A stretch of DNA of 33,099 nucleotides from an uncultured Chloroflexota bacterium. Lineage in GTDB: Bacteria; Chloroflexota; Dehalococcoidia; Lucifugimonadales; GCA-002694895. Each line of letters opens with the position of its first letter. The stretch's first letter is position 1. Of the stretch, positions 1-8,938 are shown piece after piece. Position numbers and translations under genes: made by a program. The DNA lies in the NCBI GenBank assembly GCA_950054395.1, contig CATLOZ010000010.1, positions 1 through 33,099 on the forward strand, read 5' to 3'. The notes beneath the pieces were generated by a model. That model ran no database searches and was not told the origin of the DNA. It worked only from the letters and a program-made list of their open reading frames with translations.

Positions 1-975
1 ATTACCTTCGCTCATACAATATTTGTTTCTGTAAGATTGTAATAATATTTGGTCTCCAGATTTAATAGATGAACCTCCTTTAGGATTAATAATAATAAAT
101 TGATGTGGTTTTTCAATTTCTTTACCATCATCAGTTTTAGGAGTATCTGATAATTCTTTGGATTTATTATCTTCTTTAGAAGTAGTTTCCTTTTGAGGTT
201 TCTCTTTTTTATCTTGTGTTTCTTCTTGAACTTTTTGAGATTGAATAGAAATTCCATCAAGTGCAGCTTGTGATACAAGATCACAATATAATTTAATTGA
301 TTTTGTAGAGTCATCATTTCCAGGAATAATATAGTCTATTCCGGTCGGGTCTGAATCTGAATCAACCAAACCTATGACAGGGATATTGAGAATATTAGCT
401 TCATTTATAGCAATTTTTTCTTTTTTTACATCAATGACATATAAGCAATCTGGTATTTTATTAGTTTTCTTTAAACCTTCAAAGAATTTGTTGAGCCTAT
501 TTATTTTTTTATTTATCTGAGTTTGTTCTTTTTTTGTAGGAATTGTTGATTGCTCATTATTTTGTTGATTTTCGAGTTCATTTAAGTGTTTTATTCTTTT
601 ATTAATAGTTTCAAAATTTGTTAATGTTCCTCCCAACCATCTAGAAATAACATATTGGGAGTTAGATTTTTCCGCAGCAGATTTAATAGTCAATTGAGAT
701 TGTTTTTTTGTCCCAAGCATTAAAATAGTACCACCTTTGGCACTTAAATTTTTAACATATTTACAAACATTATTTAAAATTGTAAGTGTTTGAGTTATAT
801 CAATTATATGTATACCTTTCCTTGAAGAATGTATGTATGTCTTCATTTTAGGGTTCCATTTTGTTTTTTCATGTCCAAAATGGATGCCGGCATCTAATAA
901 TTCTTTTACACCTATTTCAGTTAATTTTAATGTTTTTTCATTATTTGTAATATTTTCAGAAATAGTCATTAACAT
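1..975 (-). CDS. rpsB: 30S ribosomal protein S2 with C-terminal extension, truncated at window start
   Basis: Own translation of the minus strand from ATG at 975/969 (AGGGAG upstream) is open to position 1: MTISENITNNEKTLKLTEIGVKELLDAGIHFGHEKTKWNPKMKTYIHSSRKGIHIIDITQTL...SRWLGGTLTNFETI...DPTGIDYIIPGNDDSTKSIKLYCDLVSQAALDG. Canonical S2 motifs. Absent from the ORF track because it runs off the edge. Confidence 0.95.
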   Translation of the reverse strand, partial: MLMTISENITNNEKTLKLTEIGVKELLDAGIHFGHEKTKWNPKMKTYIHSSRKGIHIIDITQTLTILNNVCKYVKNLSAKGGTILMLGTKKQSQLTIKSAAEKSNSQYVISRWLGGTLTNFETINKRIKHLNELENQQNNEQSTIPTKKEQTQINKKINRLNKFFEGLKKTNKIPDCLYVIDVKKEKIAINEANILNIPVIGLVDSDSDPTGIDYIIPGNDDSTKSIKLYCDLVSQAALDGISIQSQKVQEETQDKKEKPQKETTSKEDNKSKELSDTPKTDDGKEIEKPHQFIIINPKGGSSIKSGDQILLQSYRNKYCMSEGN

Positions 976-1173
976 TTTCTCCCTATTAATTATATAGAAG
1001 GTTAAAACCAAACAACGTGAGAGAGTATAACATAAAGAATAGAATTAATTGTACATTTCTAATGTGTCATTTAGTTTAGTTTAATTTACTTGAGAATAAA
1101 TACTTCATAAATACTAAATTTATTTGATTTTTGTGATAAGATCTATTTTGTTAGTAAAATAAATAAATTTAAA

Positions 1174-1419
1174 GTGAATAAAAAAGAAGTATTCAAGAAG
1201 CACGATAAAGACACTGGGTCTGTTGAATTTCAAATTTCTCAACTTACAAATCGTATAACTGTACTTACGGATCATCTTAGATCAAATCCAAAAGATAATA
1301 GTTCCAAGCATGGAATGTTAAAACTTGTTGGAAAGAGATCAAGATTTTTATCATATTTACGAAAGGATAATCTTGGTATTTATGAAAGTATTTTAACTTC
1401 CTTAGGCATAAGAAGATAA
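1174..1419 (+). CDS. rpsO: 30S ribosomal protein S15 (GTG start)
   Basis: KDTGSVEFQISQLTNRITVLTDHLRSNPKDNSSKHGMLKLVGKRSRFLSYL is the S15 signature; followed by pnp as is common. Confidence 0.95.
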   Translation: MNKKEVFKKHDKDTGSVEFQISQLTNRITVLTDHLRSNPKDNSSKHGMLKLVGKRSRFLSYLRKDNLGIYESILTSLGIRR

Positions 1420-1477
1420 TTAATTTTTTTTAATTATTAAATAAATCTATGCATGTCACGTTTTTTCTTTAGGAGTA

Positions 1478-3562
1478 ATGATGCAAGAAGATAAACATAA
1501 ATTTTTAATTAATGGTGAAGAAATTTCATTTGAAATAGGTAATATGGCTAAAGCAGCTAATGGATCTGTTTTAGTTCGATACAGAGATAACGTATTATTA
1601 ATTACTGCTACCATGAGTAATCCCAGACCAGGGATAGATTATTTCCCTCTAATTGTTGATTTTGAGGAAAAGTTATATGCAAGAGGAAAAATACCAGGAG
1701 GCTTTTTTAGAAGGGAAGGAAGGCCAAGCACTTCAGCAATTTTGGCTGCAAGATTGATTGATAGAACTTTGAGACCTTTATTTCCTGATGGTTTTCATCA
1801 CGAGGTGGCAATTGTAATTTTACCTTTGGCAGTGGATTTAACAACTCCATTAGAATGGTTAGGACTAATTGGTGCCAATTTAGCCTTGTCTATTTCAGAT
1901 ATCCCATTTAATGGACCGGTTTCAGCAACAAATATTGGATATATAAATGGTGATTTAGTTTCAAATCCATCATATGAACAATTAGATGAAAGTGAATTCA
2001 ACCTCCTTGTTTCAGGAAGTACTGACGGAGTGGTAATGATAGAATCCGAAGGAAAAGAAATTTCTGAAGATTTAATGTATGAAGCTATTGTTAAATCACA
2101 GGAAATAAATAATGAAATTATAGATAATTTAAAATCATTTGTTGCTAAAAATGAAAAGGACAAATTACAAATAACTAATGAATTTGATGAATATAAATAT
2201 TCTGAACTGATAGAAGCTTTAGAATCTGAATTATTAGATATTTACAAAAACAACGATTTAAACATATCAGAAAAAGATATTTCTATTAATGAAAAAATTG
2301 AAAAATTTTTTGAAGGTAAAGAATCCGATGGTCAGAATGAAGATTATAAACAAGAATTAGATAAATTGAAATCTAATGTATTTAGGAAAATAACACTCGA
2401 AAATAAATCAAGAGTAGATGGAAGGAAATTCGATGAGATCAGAGAATTGAGTGGTTCAGTTGATCTTATCCCAAAAGTACATGGCAGTGGTATGTTTACC
2501 AGAGGAGAAACTCAAGTTTTATCTTTGGTAACCCTTGGCTCTGCAAGAGATTATCAAAGATTAGATACTTTGACTCCTCTTGAAGAAAAAAGATTTATGT
2601 TACATTACAATTTTCCTCCATATTCTGTAGGGGAAGCCAGACCCATGAGATCTCCCGGAAGAAGAGAAATAGGCCATGGAGCTTTGGCAGAAAAAGCAAT
2701 AGAGCAAGTACTTCCTAATTCTGATGATTTTCCTTATGCCATCAGAATTGTATCTGAAGTACTAGAATCAAATGGAAGTACTTCTATGGGTACTGTTTGT
2801 TCTGCTACTTTGGCATTAATGGATGCAGGTGTACCTATAAAAAAACCTGTGGCTGGAATTTCTGTGGGATTAATATCAGATGAGAATAATTATGAAGTTC
2901 TTTTGGACATTCAAGGAGTTGAGGATCATTATGGAGATATGGATTTCAAAGTAGCTGGAACTGAAGATGGCATTACCGCTATTCAGCTAGATATCAAATT
3001 GAATTTTATATCACTTGAAGTAGTTAAATCCACTCTTGATATTGCTAAAAATGGAAGGTTACATATCCTGGAGACAATTAATTCTATCATTGAAAACCCA
3101 AGAGAAGAATTAAAACCTGATGCACCAAGAATAACCAAGTATCAAATTGATCCTGATAAAATAGGACTTTTAATTGGACCTGGTGGCAAAACTATAAAAG
3201 GTATTTCTGAAGAAAGTGGTGCAGTTATTGATATAAATGATGATGGTATGGTTTCTATATCTTCTGCAGATGCGTCTGCATTGGATATAGCGTTAAATAA
3301 AGTTAAAGACCTTACCAGAGAGATTAAAGCTGGGGAAATTATAAAAGGAAAGGTTGTAAGTATAAGAGATTTTGGCGCTTTCGTACAATTGACACCAAGT
3401 AAAGATGGTTTGGTGCATATAAGCGAACTTGAAAATTATAGAGTTAAAAATGTAGAAGATGTTGTACAAATTAATGATATAGTTGAAGTTTTGGTTAAAT
3501 CTGTTTCCCCTGACGGAAAAGTGTCATTATCTAGAAAAGCTTTGCTTGAAGATTCTAAATAA
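1478..3562 (+). CDS. pnp: Polyribonucleotide nucleotidyltransferase
   Basis: RNase PH domains, KH (IGLLIGPGGKTIKGISEESGAVIDI) and S1 (GKVVSIRDFGAFVQLTPSKDGLVHISEL) motifs. Confidence 0.97.
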   Translation: MMQEDKHKFLINGEEISFEIGNMAKAANGSVLVRYRDNVLLITATMSNPRPGIDYFPLIVDFEEKLYARGKIPGGFFRREGRPSTSAILAARLIDRTLRPLFPDGFHHEVAIVILPLAVDLTTPLEWLGLIGANLALSISDIPFNGPVSATNIGYINGDLVSNPSYEQLDESEFNLLVSGSTDGVVMIESEGKEISEDLMYEAIVKSQEINNEIIDNLKSFVAKNEKDKLQITNEFDEYKYSELIEALESELLDIYKNNDLNISEKDISINEKIEKFFEGKESDGQNEDYKQELDKLKSNVFRKITLENKSRVDGRKFDEIRELSGSVDLIPKVHGSGMFTRGETQVLSLVTLGSARDYQRLDTLTPLEEKRFMLHYNFPPYSVGEARPMRSPGRREIGHGALAEKAIEQVLPNSDDFPYAIRIVSEVLESNGSTSMGTVCSATLALMDAGVPIKKPVAGISVGLISDENNYEVLLDIQGVEDHYGDMDFKVAGTEDGITAIQLDIKLNFISLEVVKSTLDIAKNGRLHILETINSIIENPREELKPDAPRITKYQIDPDKIGLLIGPGGKTIKGISEESGAVIDINDDGMVSISSADASALDIALNKVKDLTREIKAGEIIKGKVVSIRDFGAFVQLTPSKDGLVHISELENYRVKNVEDVVQINDIVEVLVKSVSPDGKVSLSRKALLEDSK

Positions 3563-3595
3563 ATATGTTTTGCTTGTTATAACAACATATTTTTC
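3561..3595 (+). terminator. Possible weak rho-independent terminator/hairpin after pnp
   Basis: AAATATGTT (3561-3569) pairs with AACATATTT (3584-3592), followed by a T-run; the stem is almost all A/T. Confidence 0.35.
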
Positions 3596-3602
3596 GAATT
3601 AA

Positions 3603-4391
3603 ATGTCTGATAATAAGAAAATAAAAATGATATTGAATGGCGCTCTTGGTCGTATGGGAAGCTATGTATTAGATGCTGTATCAGATACAAATGATATTGA
3701 AATTATGCATGGAGTTGATCCCAGTGTTACTTCTTCAACAAATAGTTATAAAGGTGTTAATGTTGTACTTAATTTAAACCAAGTGTTAACTGAAGATATT
3801 GATGTTGTTGTTGATTTTACTAATTCAGAAGTTACTATGGATATAGTAAAGCAATGCAGAGATAATAATGTTGATTTAATTATTGGATCTACCGGATTTA
3901 CACTACCCCAAATAAATGAACTTAAGCATATAGCTATTAATTCAAATATTACTGTTTTTTTAGTTCCAAATTTTTCAATTGGTGCTAATTTGTTAATGAA
4001 AGCGGTTGAAAATATATCAAATTATTATGATTATGTTGATGTTACTGAAATGCATCATGAGAATAAAGTTGATTCCCCGTCTGGTACAGCAATGTCAATT
4101 GCAGAATCTATTAGTAAAGGTAAAAAAAATGGTAAATTTTCACAGAATATCCCAGAACGAGAATCAGTTAAAAATGCCAGAGGTGCAAATTATGAGGGCA
4201 TTAATATACATAGTAGAAGAATGCCGGGATATGTAGCACATCATGAAGTTGTTTTTGGAAGTTTGGGTGAAACTTTAACATTAAGGCATGATTCAATTGA
4301 CAGAAAATCATTTATGCAAGGCGTTATTGAATCAATAAGATCAATACAAACTCTTAATGGGTTTGTATATGGTTTAGATAATATTCTTTGA
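3603..4391 (+). CDS. dapB: 4-hydroxy-tetrahydrodipicolinate reductase
   Basis: NGALGRMGSYVLDAV nucleotide-binding motif; VTEMHHENKVDSPSGTAM is the DapB signature. Confidence 0.95.
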   Translation: MSDNKKIKMILNGALGRMGSYVLDAVSDTNDIEIMHGVDPSVTSSTNSYKGVNVVLNLNQVLTEDIDVVVDFTNSEVTMDIVKQCRDNNVDLIIGSTGFTLPQINELKHIAINSNITVFLVPNFSIGANLLMKAVENISNYYDYVDVTEMHHENKVDSPSGTAMSIAESISKGKKNGKFSQNIPERESVKNARGANYEGINIHSRRMPGYVAHHEVVFGSLGETLTLRHDSIDRKSFMQGVIESIRSIQTLNGFVYGLDNIL

Positions 4392-4428
4392 TTTCTTATA
4401 TATATTAAAACTTGGTATTATTTCAGAG

Positions 4429-4488
4429 TTGACCGGGGTTTAAAGCTTTGTTATTCTCTCTTGTAATTAAAATTTTATAATATTGATT
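4429..4488 (+). promoter_or_regulatory. Candidate promoter region for the GuaB3-type gene
   Basis: TTGACC (4429-4434), 17-nt spacer, TATTCT (4452-4457); a second -10-like TATAAT at 4476-4481 lies 7 nt from the ATG at 4489. Confidence 0.45.
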
Positions 4489-5622
4489 ATGGATATTAGT
4501 AATAAATTTTTAGATCACGCATACGGATACGATGATGTTTCTATCGTTCCAGGAGAATTTACGATTAATCCTGAATTAGCGGATACTAAATTTAAAATCC
4601 AGGAATTAGAATTTGATATCCCAGTTTTAGCTTCTGCAATGGATGCAGTGGTTTCACCTGAATTTGCAATAAATTTTAATTCTAAAGGTGGATTAGCTGT
4701 TTTAAATTTAGAAGGTATATACACTAAATATAATGATTATATTGAACCTTTGGAATCTGTTATTTCTGCAAAAGAAAATGAATCGATATCCATTATGCAA
4801 AAAATTTATTCAAAAGATATAGATGAAAATTTAGTAGCTGAACGAGTGAAAGAAATTAAAGAAAAAAGTTCTATTTGTGCTGTTTCTGTTACTCCTGCTA
4901 ATACTAAAAGATTAAGCCCAATCGCAATTGAAGCTGGGGCAGATATAATTGTGGTCCAATCTACCGTAACTACACCAAGACATTTTTCTAAAAGTATTAC
5001 TGGTTTGAATATGTCAGATTTAAAAAAACAAATCAAAATTCCACTCATAGTTGGTAATTGCGTCAGCTATAACGTAGCATTGGAGTTTATGAATACAGGT
5101 GTTGATGCAATATTAGTTGGTGTTGGACCTGGTGCTGCATGCACAACTAGAGAAGTTACTGGACTGGGTGTTCCTCAGGTAACAGCTACAATAGATTGCT
5201 CTTTGGCCAGGGATACTTATTTTAAAGAAACAGGAAGATATGTTTCAATTATTACTGATGGCGGTATAAGAACAGGAGGAGATTTCTGTAAATCATTTGC
5301 CTCAGGCGCTGATGCTGTTATGATTGGGACTCCACTAGCTCAGACAGAAGAAGCTCCAGGTAAAGGGTTTAACTGGGGAATGGCTACCCCTGATCCGGCT
5401 TTACCGAGAGGAACAAGAGTATCTGTTGGAAGAAAATGGGCTTTAGATATTTTATTGAATGGACCTTCATCTACAAGTGACGGAACACAAAACTTTATGG
5501 GTGCATTAAAGAATTGTATGGGTTTTGTTGGTGCATATTCCATAAAAGATATGCATAAAGCTAAAATGATAGTTGCTCCATCGATAAAAACTGAAGGTAA
5601 ATTTTTTCAATTGCGTAAATAA
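4489..5622 (+). CDS. IMP dehydrogenase family protein, GuaB3-type (no CBS domains)
   Basis: IMPDH/GMPR barrel motifs (VLASAMDAVVSPEFAI, ILVGVGPGAACTTREVTGLGVPQ, IITDGGIRTGGDFCKSFASGADAVMIG); 377-379 aa with no CBS pair. ATG at 4489 preferred over the TTG at 4483. Confidence 0.85.
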   Translation: MDISNKFLDHAYGYDDVSIVPGEFTINPELADTKFKIQELEFDIPVLASAMDAVVSPEFAINFNSKGGLAVLNLEGIYTKYNDYIEPLESVISAKENESISIMQKIYSKDIDENLVAERVKEIKEKSSICAVSVTPANTKRLSPIAIEAGADIIVVQSTVTTPRHFSKSITGLNMSDLKKQIKIPLIVGNCVSYNVALEFMNTGVDAILVGVGPGAACTTREVTGLGVPQVTATIDCSLARDTYFKETGRYVSIITDGGIRTGGDFCKSFASGADAVMIGTPLAQTEEAPGKGFNWGMATPDPALPRGTRVSVGRKWALDILLNGPSSTSDGTQNFMGALKNCMGFVGAYSIKDMHKAKMIVAPSIKTEGKFFQLRK

Positions 5623-6506
5623 GAATATTCATTTAATTTCTTATCTATGTTTTTTGTTGATACTATAATGAACCTGTAATTTTTTGTGTAATCTTTGATT
5701 AAATAAATATTTTGTTTTTTGAAAATAATATTTACTTGATTGAAAAATTCCAAATATGCTTCTGAATTAATTTCTAAAATAATGTATTCAAATTTGATTT
5801 GTTTTTGTTTTGTCTCCAATAATAATTCTAATGATAATTCATATCCATTTTTCCCTCCATATAATGCATTTCTAGGTTCAGATTGTAGTTCTGGTGAAAG
5901 ATGATCCATTTGCTTTTTTGATAAATAAGGAGGATTTGAGATTATAAATTTATATGTACCTTTTATGCCATTTCCAAGATTTGTTTTTATAATATGAAAT
6001 GTATTTTTATTTTTATTTAATTGTGCAATATTTTTTAAACTTACCTCAAGAGCTTTGCCTGATATATCTGTTAAAATATATTCGATTTTTTTATTGTTTA
6101 ATTCTTTTGCAAGGGCAATAGAGATAATCCCACTCCCACTTCCAATTTCTAGGATTTTAAAATCAGAATATTGTTGTTCAACTGCTAATTTTTTTGTTAT
6201 TTCTATTATCAATTCTGTTTCTTGCCTGGGAATTAATACATTTTTGTTGATATAAAATGGAATACCAAAAAAATGAATTTTGTTTAAGATGTATGGCAAA
6301 GGTATTCTTTTTATTCTTTTATCAATAATTTTATTATTTTTGCTGATTTCATTATTATTTAAATTGCGGTTAAGATTTGATATTAATACAGCTTTTTCCC
6401 AATTCAATATATGCATTAGAATTAATTCAGATTCTAAGTTATGCTCGATAATCCCAGCTTTTTTTAACATCTGTATGTTTTGATTAATTAGTTCTTGGAT
6501 TTTCAA
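5607..6506 (-). CDS. prmC: Peptide chain release factor N5-glutamine methyltransferase
   Basis: SAM-MTase motif ILEIGSGSGIISIALA, catalytic NPPY (IISNPPYLS), directly downstream of prfA. Confidence 0.93.
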   Translation of the reverse strand: MKIQELINQNIQMLKKAGIIEHNLESELILMHILNWEKAVLISNLNRNLNNNEISKNNKIIDKRIKRIPLPYILNKIHFFGIPFYINKNVLIPRQETELIIEITKKLAVEQQYSDFKILEIGSGSGIISIALAKELNNKKIEYILTDISGKALEVSLKNIAQLNKNKNTFHIIKTNLGNGIKGTYKFIISNPPYLSKKQMDHLSPELQSEPRNALYGGKNGYELSLELLLETKQKQIKFEYIILEINSEAYLEFFNQVNIIFKKQNIYLIKDYTKNYRFIIVSTKNIDKKLNEYSYLRN

Positions 6507-6511
6507 TTATA

Positions 6512-7600
6512 TTAATCATCAAAGTTATTGTTTAAAGAATCTATAATATCCTGAAATTCTCCATCTAATACTTTTTCAATATCATGGTTTGTAAATTTAG
6601 ACCTGTGATCTGTAACTCTTTTCTGAGGGAAATTGTATGTTCTTATCCTTTCTGATCTATCTCCTGATCCAACTTGATCTTTTCTATCCTTAGCTCTTTC
6701 AGCCTGTTTTTTTCTTTTTTCCATATCATATATTCTTGCTTGTAAAACTGACATGGCTTTTTCTTTGTTCTTTAATTGAGACCTTTCATCTTGGCAGACA
6801 GATATAATTCCTGTAGGAACATGAGTTATTCTTATTGCTGTTGCAACTTTTTGTACATTTTGCCCGCCGTTACCACTTGCATGAAATATATCTATTATTA
6901 GATCATTGTTATCTATAGTGATATTTATTTCATCCGGAACTGGTAATACAGCTACAGTTGCAGCTGAAGTATGTATTCTTCCGCTTGATTCAGTAGTTGG
7001 TATTCTTTGGACTCTATGCACTCCGCTTTCAAATTTAAGATTTTTGTATACGTTTGCTCCTAGTAGTTCAAATATTATTTCTTTTATTCCGCCCAATCCT
7101 GTTAAGTTCGAATTTAAGATATTAGTTTCCCATTTATTTCTTTGTGCGAATCTTGTATACATCCTATATAAATTCTGAGCGAATAATGAAGCTTCCTCTC
7201 CTCCTGTTCCTGCTCTGATTTCCATAATCACATTGTTTTTATCATCTTTATCTGATTCGAATAATTTTTGTATAAGTTGTTTTCGTAATTGATTTACTTT
7301 AAGTCCAATCTCTTCTAATTCTTCCTGAGCTAATTCTTTTAGTTCTTTTGATTCTGGGTCGTTGATTATAAGTTCTAAGTCAGATTTCTGATTAATATAT
7401 TTTTTATATTCATTGGATATATCAGCAATTTTTTTTAATTCTGAGTATTTTTCAAATATGCTCTTGTTTTGTTCGAAATTATTTGAAGAATTTTTTGATA
7501 TGCTCTTTTCTATCGCATTAAATTCTTTTAGAATTTCATTTATTTTTGTATTTATTTTAGATTCATTCATATTATTATTTTGATTAATTAAATTTGGCAT
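6512..7600 (-). CDS. prfA: Peptide chain release factor 1
   Basis: GGQ motif (HASGNGGQNVQKVATAIRITHVPTGI) and RF1 domains (MEIRAGTGGEEASLFAQNLYRMY). Start may be the ATG 10 codons downstream. Confidence 0.93.
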   Translation of the reverse strand: MPNLINQNNNMNESKINTKINEILKEFNAIEKSISKNSSNNFEQNKSIFEKYSELKKIADISNEYKKYINQKSDLELIINDPESKELKELAQEELEEIGLKVNQLRKQLIQKLFESDKDDKNNVIMEIRAGTGGEEASLFAQNLYRMYTRFAQRNKWETNILNSNLTGLGGIKEIIFELLGANVYKNLKFESGVHRVQRIPTTESSGRIHTSAATVAVLPVPDEINITIDNNDLIIDIFHASGNGGQNVQKVATAIRITHVPTGIISVCQDERSQLKNKEKAMSVLQARIYDMEKRKKQAERAKDRKDQVGSGDRSERIRTYNFPQKRVTDHRSKFTNHDIEKVLDGEFQDIIDSLNNNFDD

Positions 7601-8852
7601 TTGTCATTAAATCAATCAATTCTTTTTCATTGATATCTTTTTGATCACCATTATTTAATTCTTTATAAGTAATATAATTCAATTTTTCGTCAGAGTCACC
7701 AATAATAACAATTGTGGAAAATTTTAAATTATTTGCGTATCTCATATTTGCTTTTAAGCTTCTAGTGGATAATGCTAACTCTGATTTTATATTATTTTTT
7801 CTTGCAATAATATTAAATTCTATGGCTTTAGATTTTGATGAATTAGTTAAATAGGTAAATAATATAGAATTATTTTCTTTTTGAGGTAATTTAATTTTGT
7901 TGTTAATTATTTCATTTATAACTCTTTCGACACCCATTCCAAAACCTACCCCAGGTGTTTCATTGCCGCCAATTTTTTCAATTAATCCATTATATCTGCC
8001 TCCGCCAACCATAGCATTTTGCCTTTTATCTTTGTCTGATATTATTTCAAATACAGTATGAGTATAATAATCTAATCCTCTGACCAGATTATTGTTAATT
8101 TGATAATTGATTTTAGCTAATTCAAGGTATTTCTTTACATTTTCGAAATGTTTCAAATTTTTTTCGGAAAGAAAACTTATCATATTAGGAGAATTTTTTA
8201 TATAATTTTTACAATTTGAATTTTTGCAGTCTAAAATTCTCAAAGGATTTGTTGATATCCTTTCAATACAATCAGAACAATTATTTTTAGCCCACCCAGA
8301 ATTTTTATAGTATTGGCTTAGTTCAGTTATAAATTGTTTTCTGTCTGTAATATCTCCAATTGAATTTATTGATAGATTAATATTAGTTAAGCCAATTTTT
8401 TTTAATAGCGTCCATGCAAAAGATATAATTTCAGCATCCAATTCAGGGTCATGACTACCTATAGTTTCTATACCGAATTGATGATGTTCTCTTAATCTTC
8501 CAGATTGAGGACGTTCATATCTGAATATGGAAGTGAAGTAAAATAATTTAATTGGTTGTGGTTGGTTAAACATACCATTTTCAATATACGATCTGCATAC
8601 AGATGCAGTACCTTCAGGTTGAAGTGTAATATTGTTTTCCCCTCTATCTGTAAATGAATATGTTTCTTTCGTAACAATATCTGTATCTAAGCCAATTCCT
8701 CTTAGAAATAAATCTGTTGATTCAAAAGTTGGTGTATCAATTCTTTTGAACCCAAATATACTAGAAAGATCAAATGCATTGGTTTTAAAATATTCCCAAT
8801 ACTTTTGTTCATTTGGGAGTATATCCTTTGTTCCTCTTATTGATTTGAACAT
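7584..8852 (-). CDS. hisS: Histidyl-tRNA synthetase
   Basis: RGTKDILP, TLQPEGTASVCRSYIE, FRYERPQSGRLREHHQFGIE, VRGLDYYTHTVFE, GGGRYNGL motifs. Confidence 0.96.
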   Translation of the reverse strand: MFKSIRGTKDILPNEQKYWEYFKTNAFDLSSIFGFKRIDTPTFESTDLFLRGIGLDTDIVTKETYSFTDRGENNITLQPEGTASVCRSYIENGMFNQPQPIKLFYFTSIFRYERPQSGRLREHHQFGIETIGSHDPELDAEIISFAWTLLKKIGLTNINLSINSIGDITDRKQFITELSQYYKNSGWAKNNCSDCIERISTNPLRILDCKNSNCKNYIKNSPNMISFLSEKNLKHFENVKKYLELAKINYQINNNLVRGLDYYTHTVFEIISDKDKRQNAMVGGGRYNGLIEKIGGNETPGVGFGMGVERVINEIINNKIKLPQKENNSILFTYLTNSSKSKAIEFNIIARKNNIKSELALSTRSLKANMRYANNLKFSTIVIIGDSDEKLNYITYKELNNGDQKDINEKELIDLMTNAKFN

Positions 8853-8938
8853 TTATATATAGTTCCTATTTTTTTTAAATGTTATTATAAATGTTAGTTA
8901 TAAGATATTTTTTATTCAAGTGGTGCGTGGTTCTATAG

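Noticed and set aside
12-317. Tracked 101-aa minus-strand ORF
   Set aside because: Alternate frame of the rpsB extension; low-complexity Lys/Leu/Ile/Asn protein; the rpsB frame explains the DNA.
1420-1477. Terminator between rpsO and pnp
   Set aside because: Only an A/T-only weak inverted repeat around a T-run; not distinguishable from AT-rich background.
1798-2163. Minus-strand ORF inside pnp
   Set aside because: Antisense to a confidently assigned coding region, no recognisable domain.
4006-4236. 76-aa ORF inside dapB
   Set aside because: Out-of-frame ORF within conserved DapB coding sequence.
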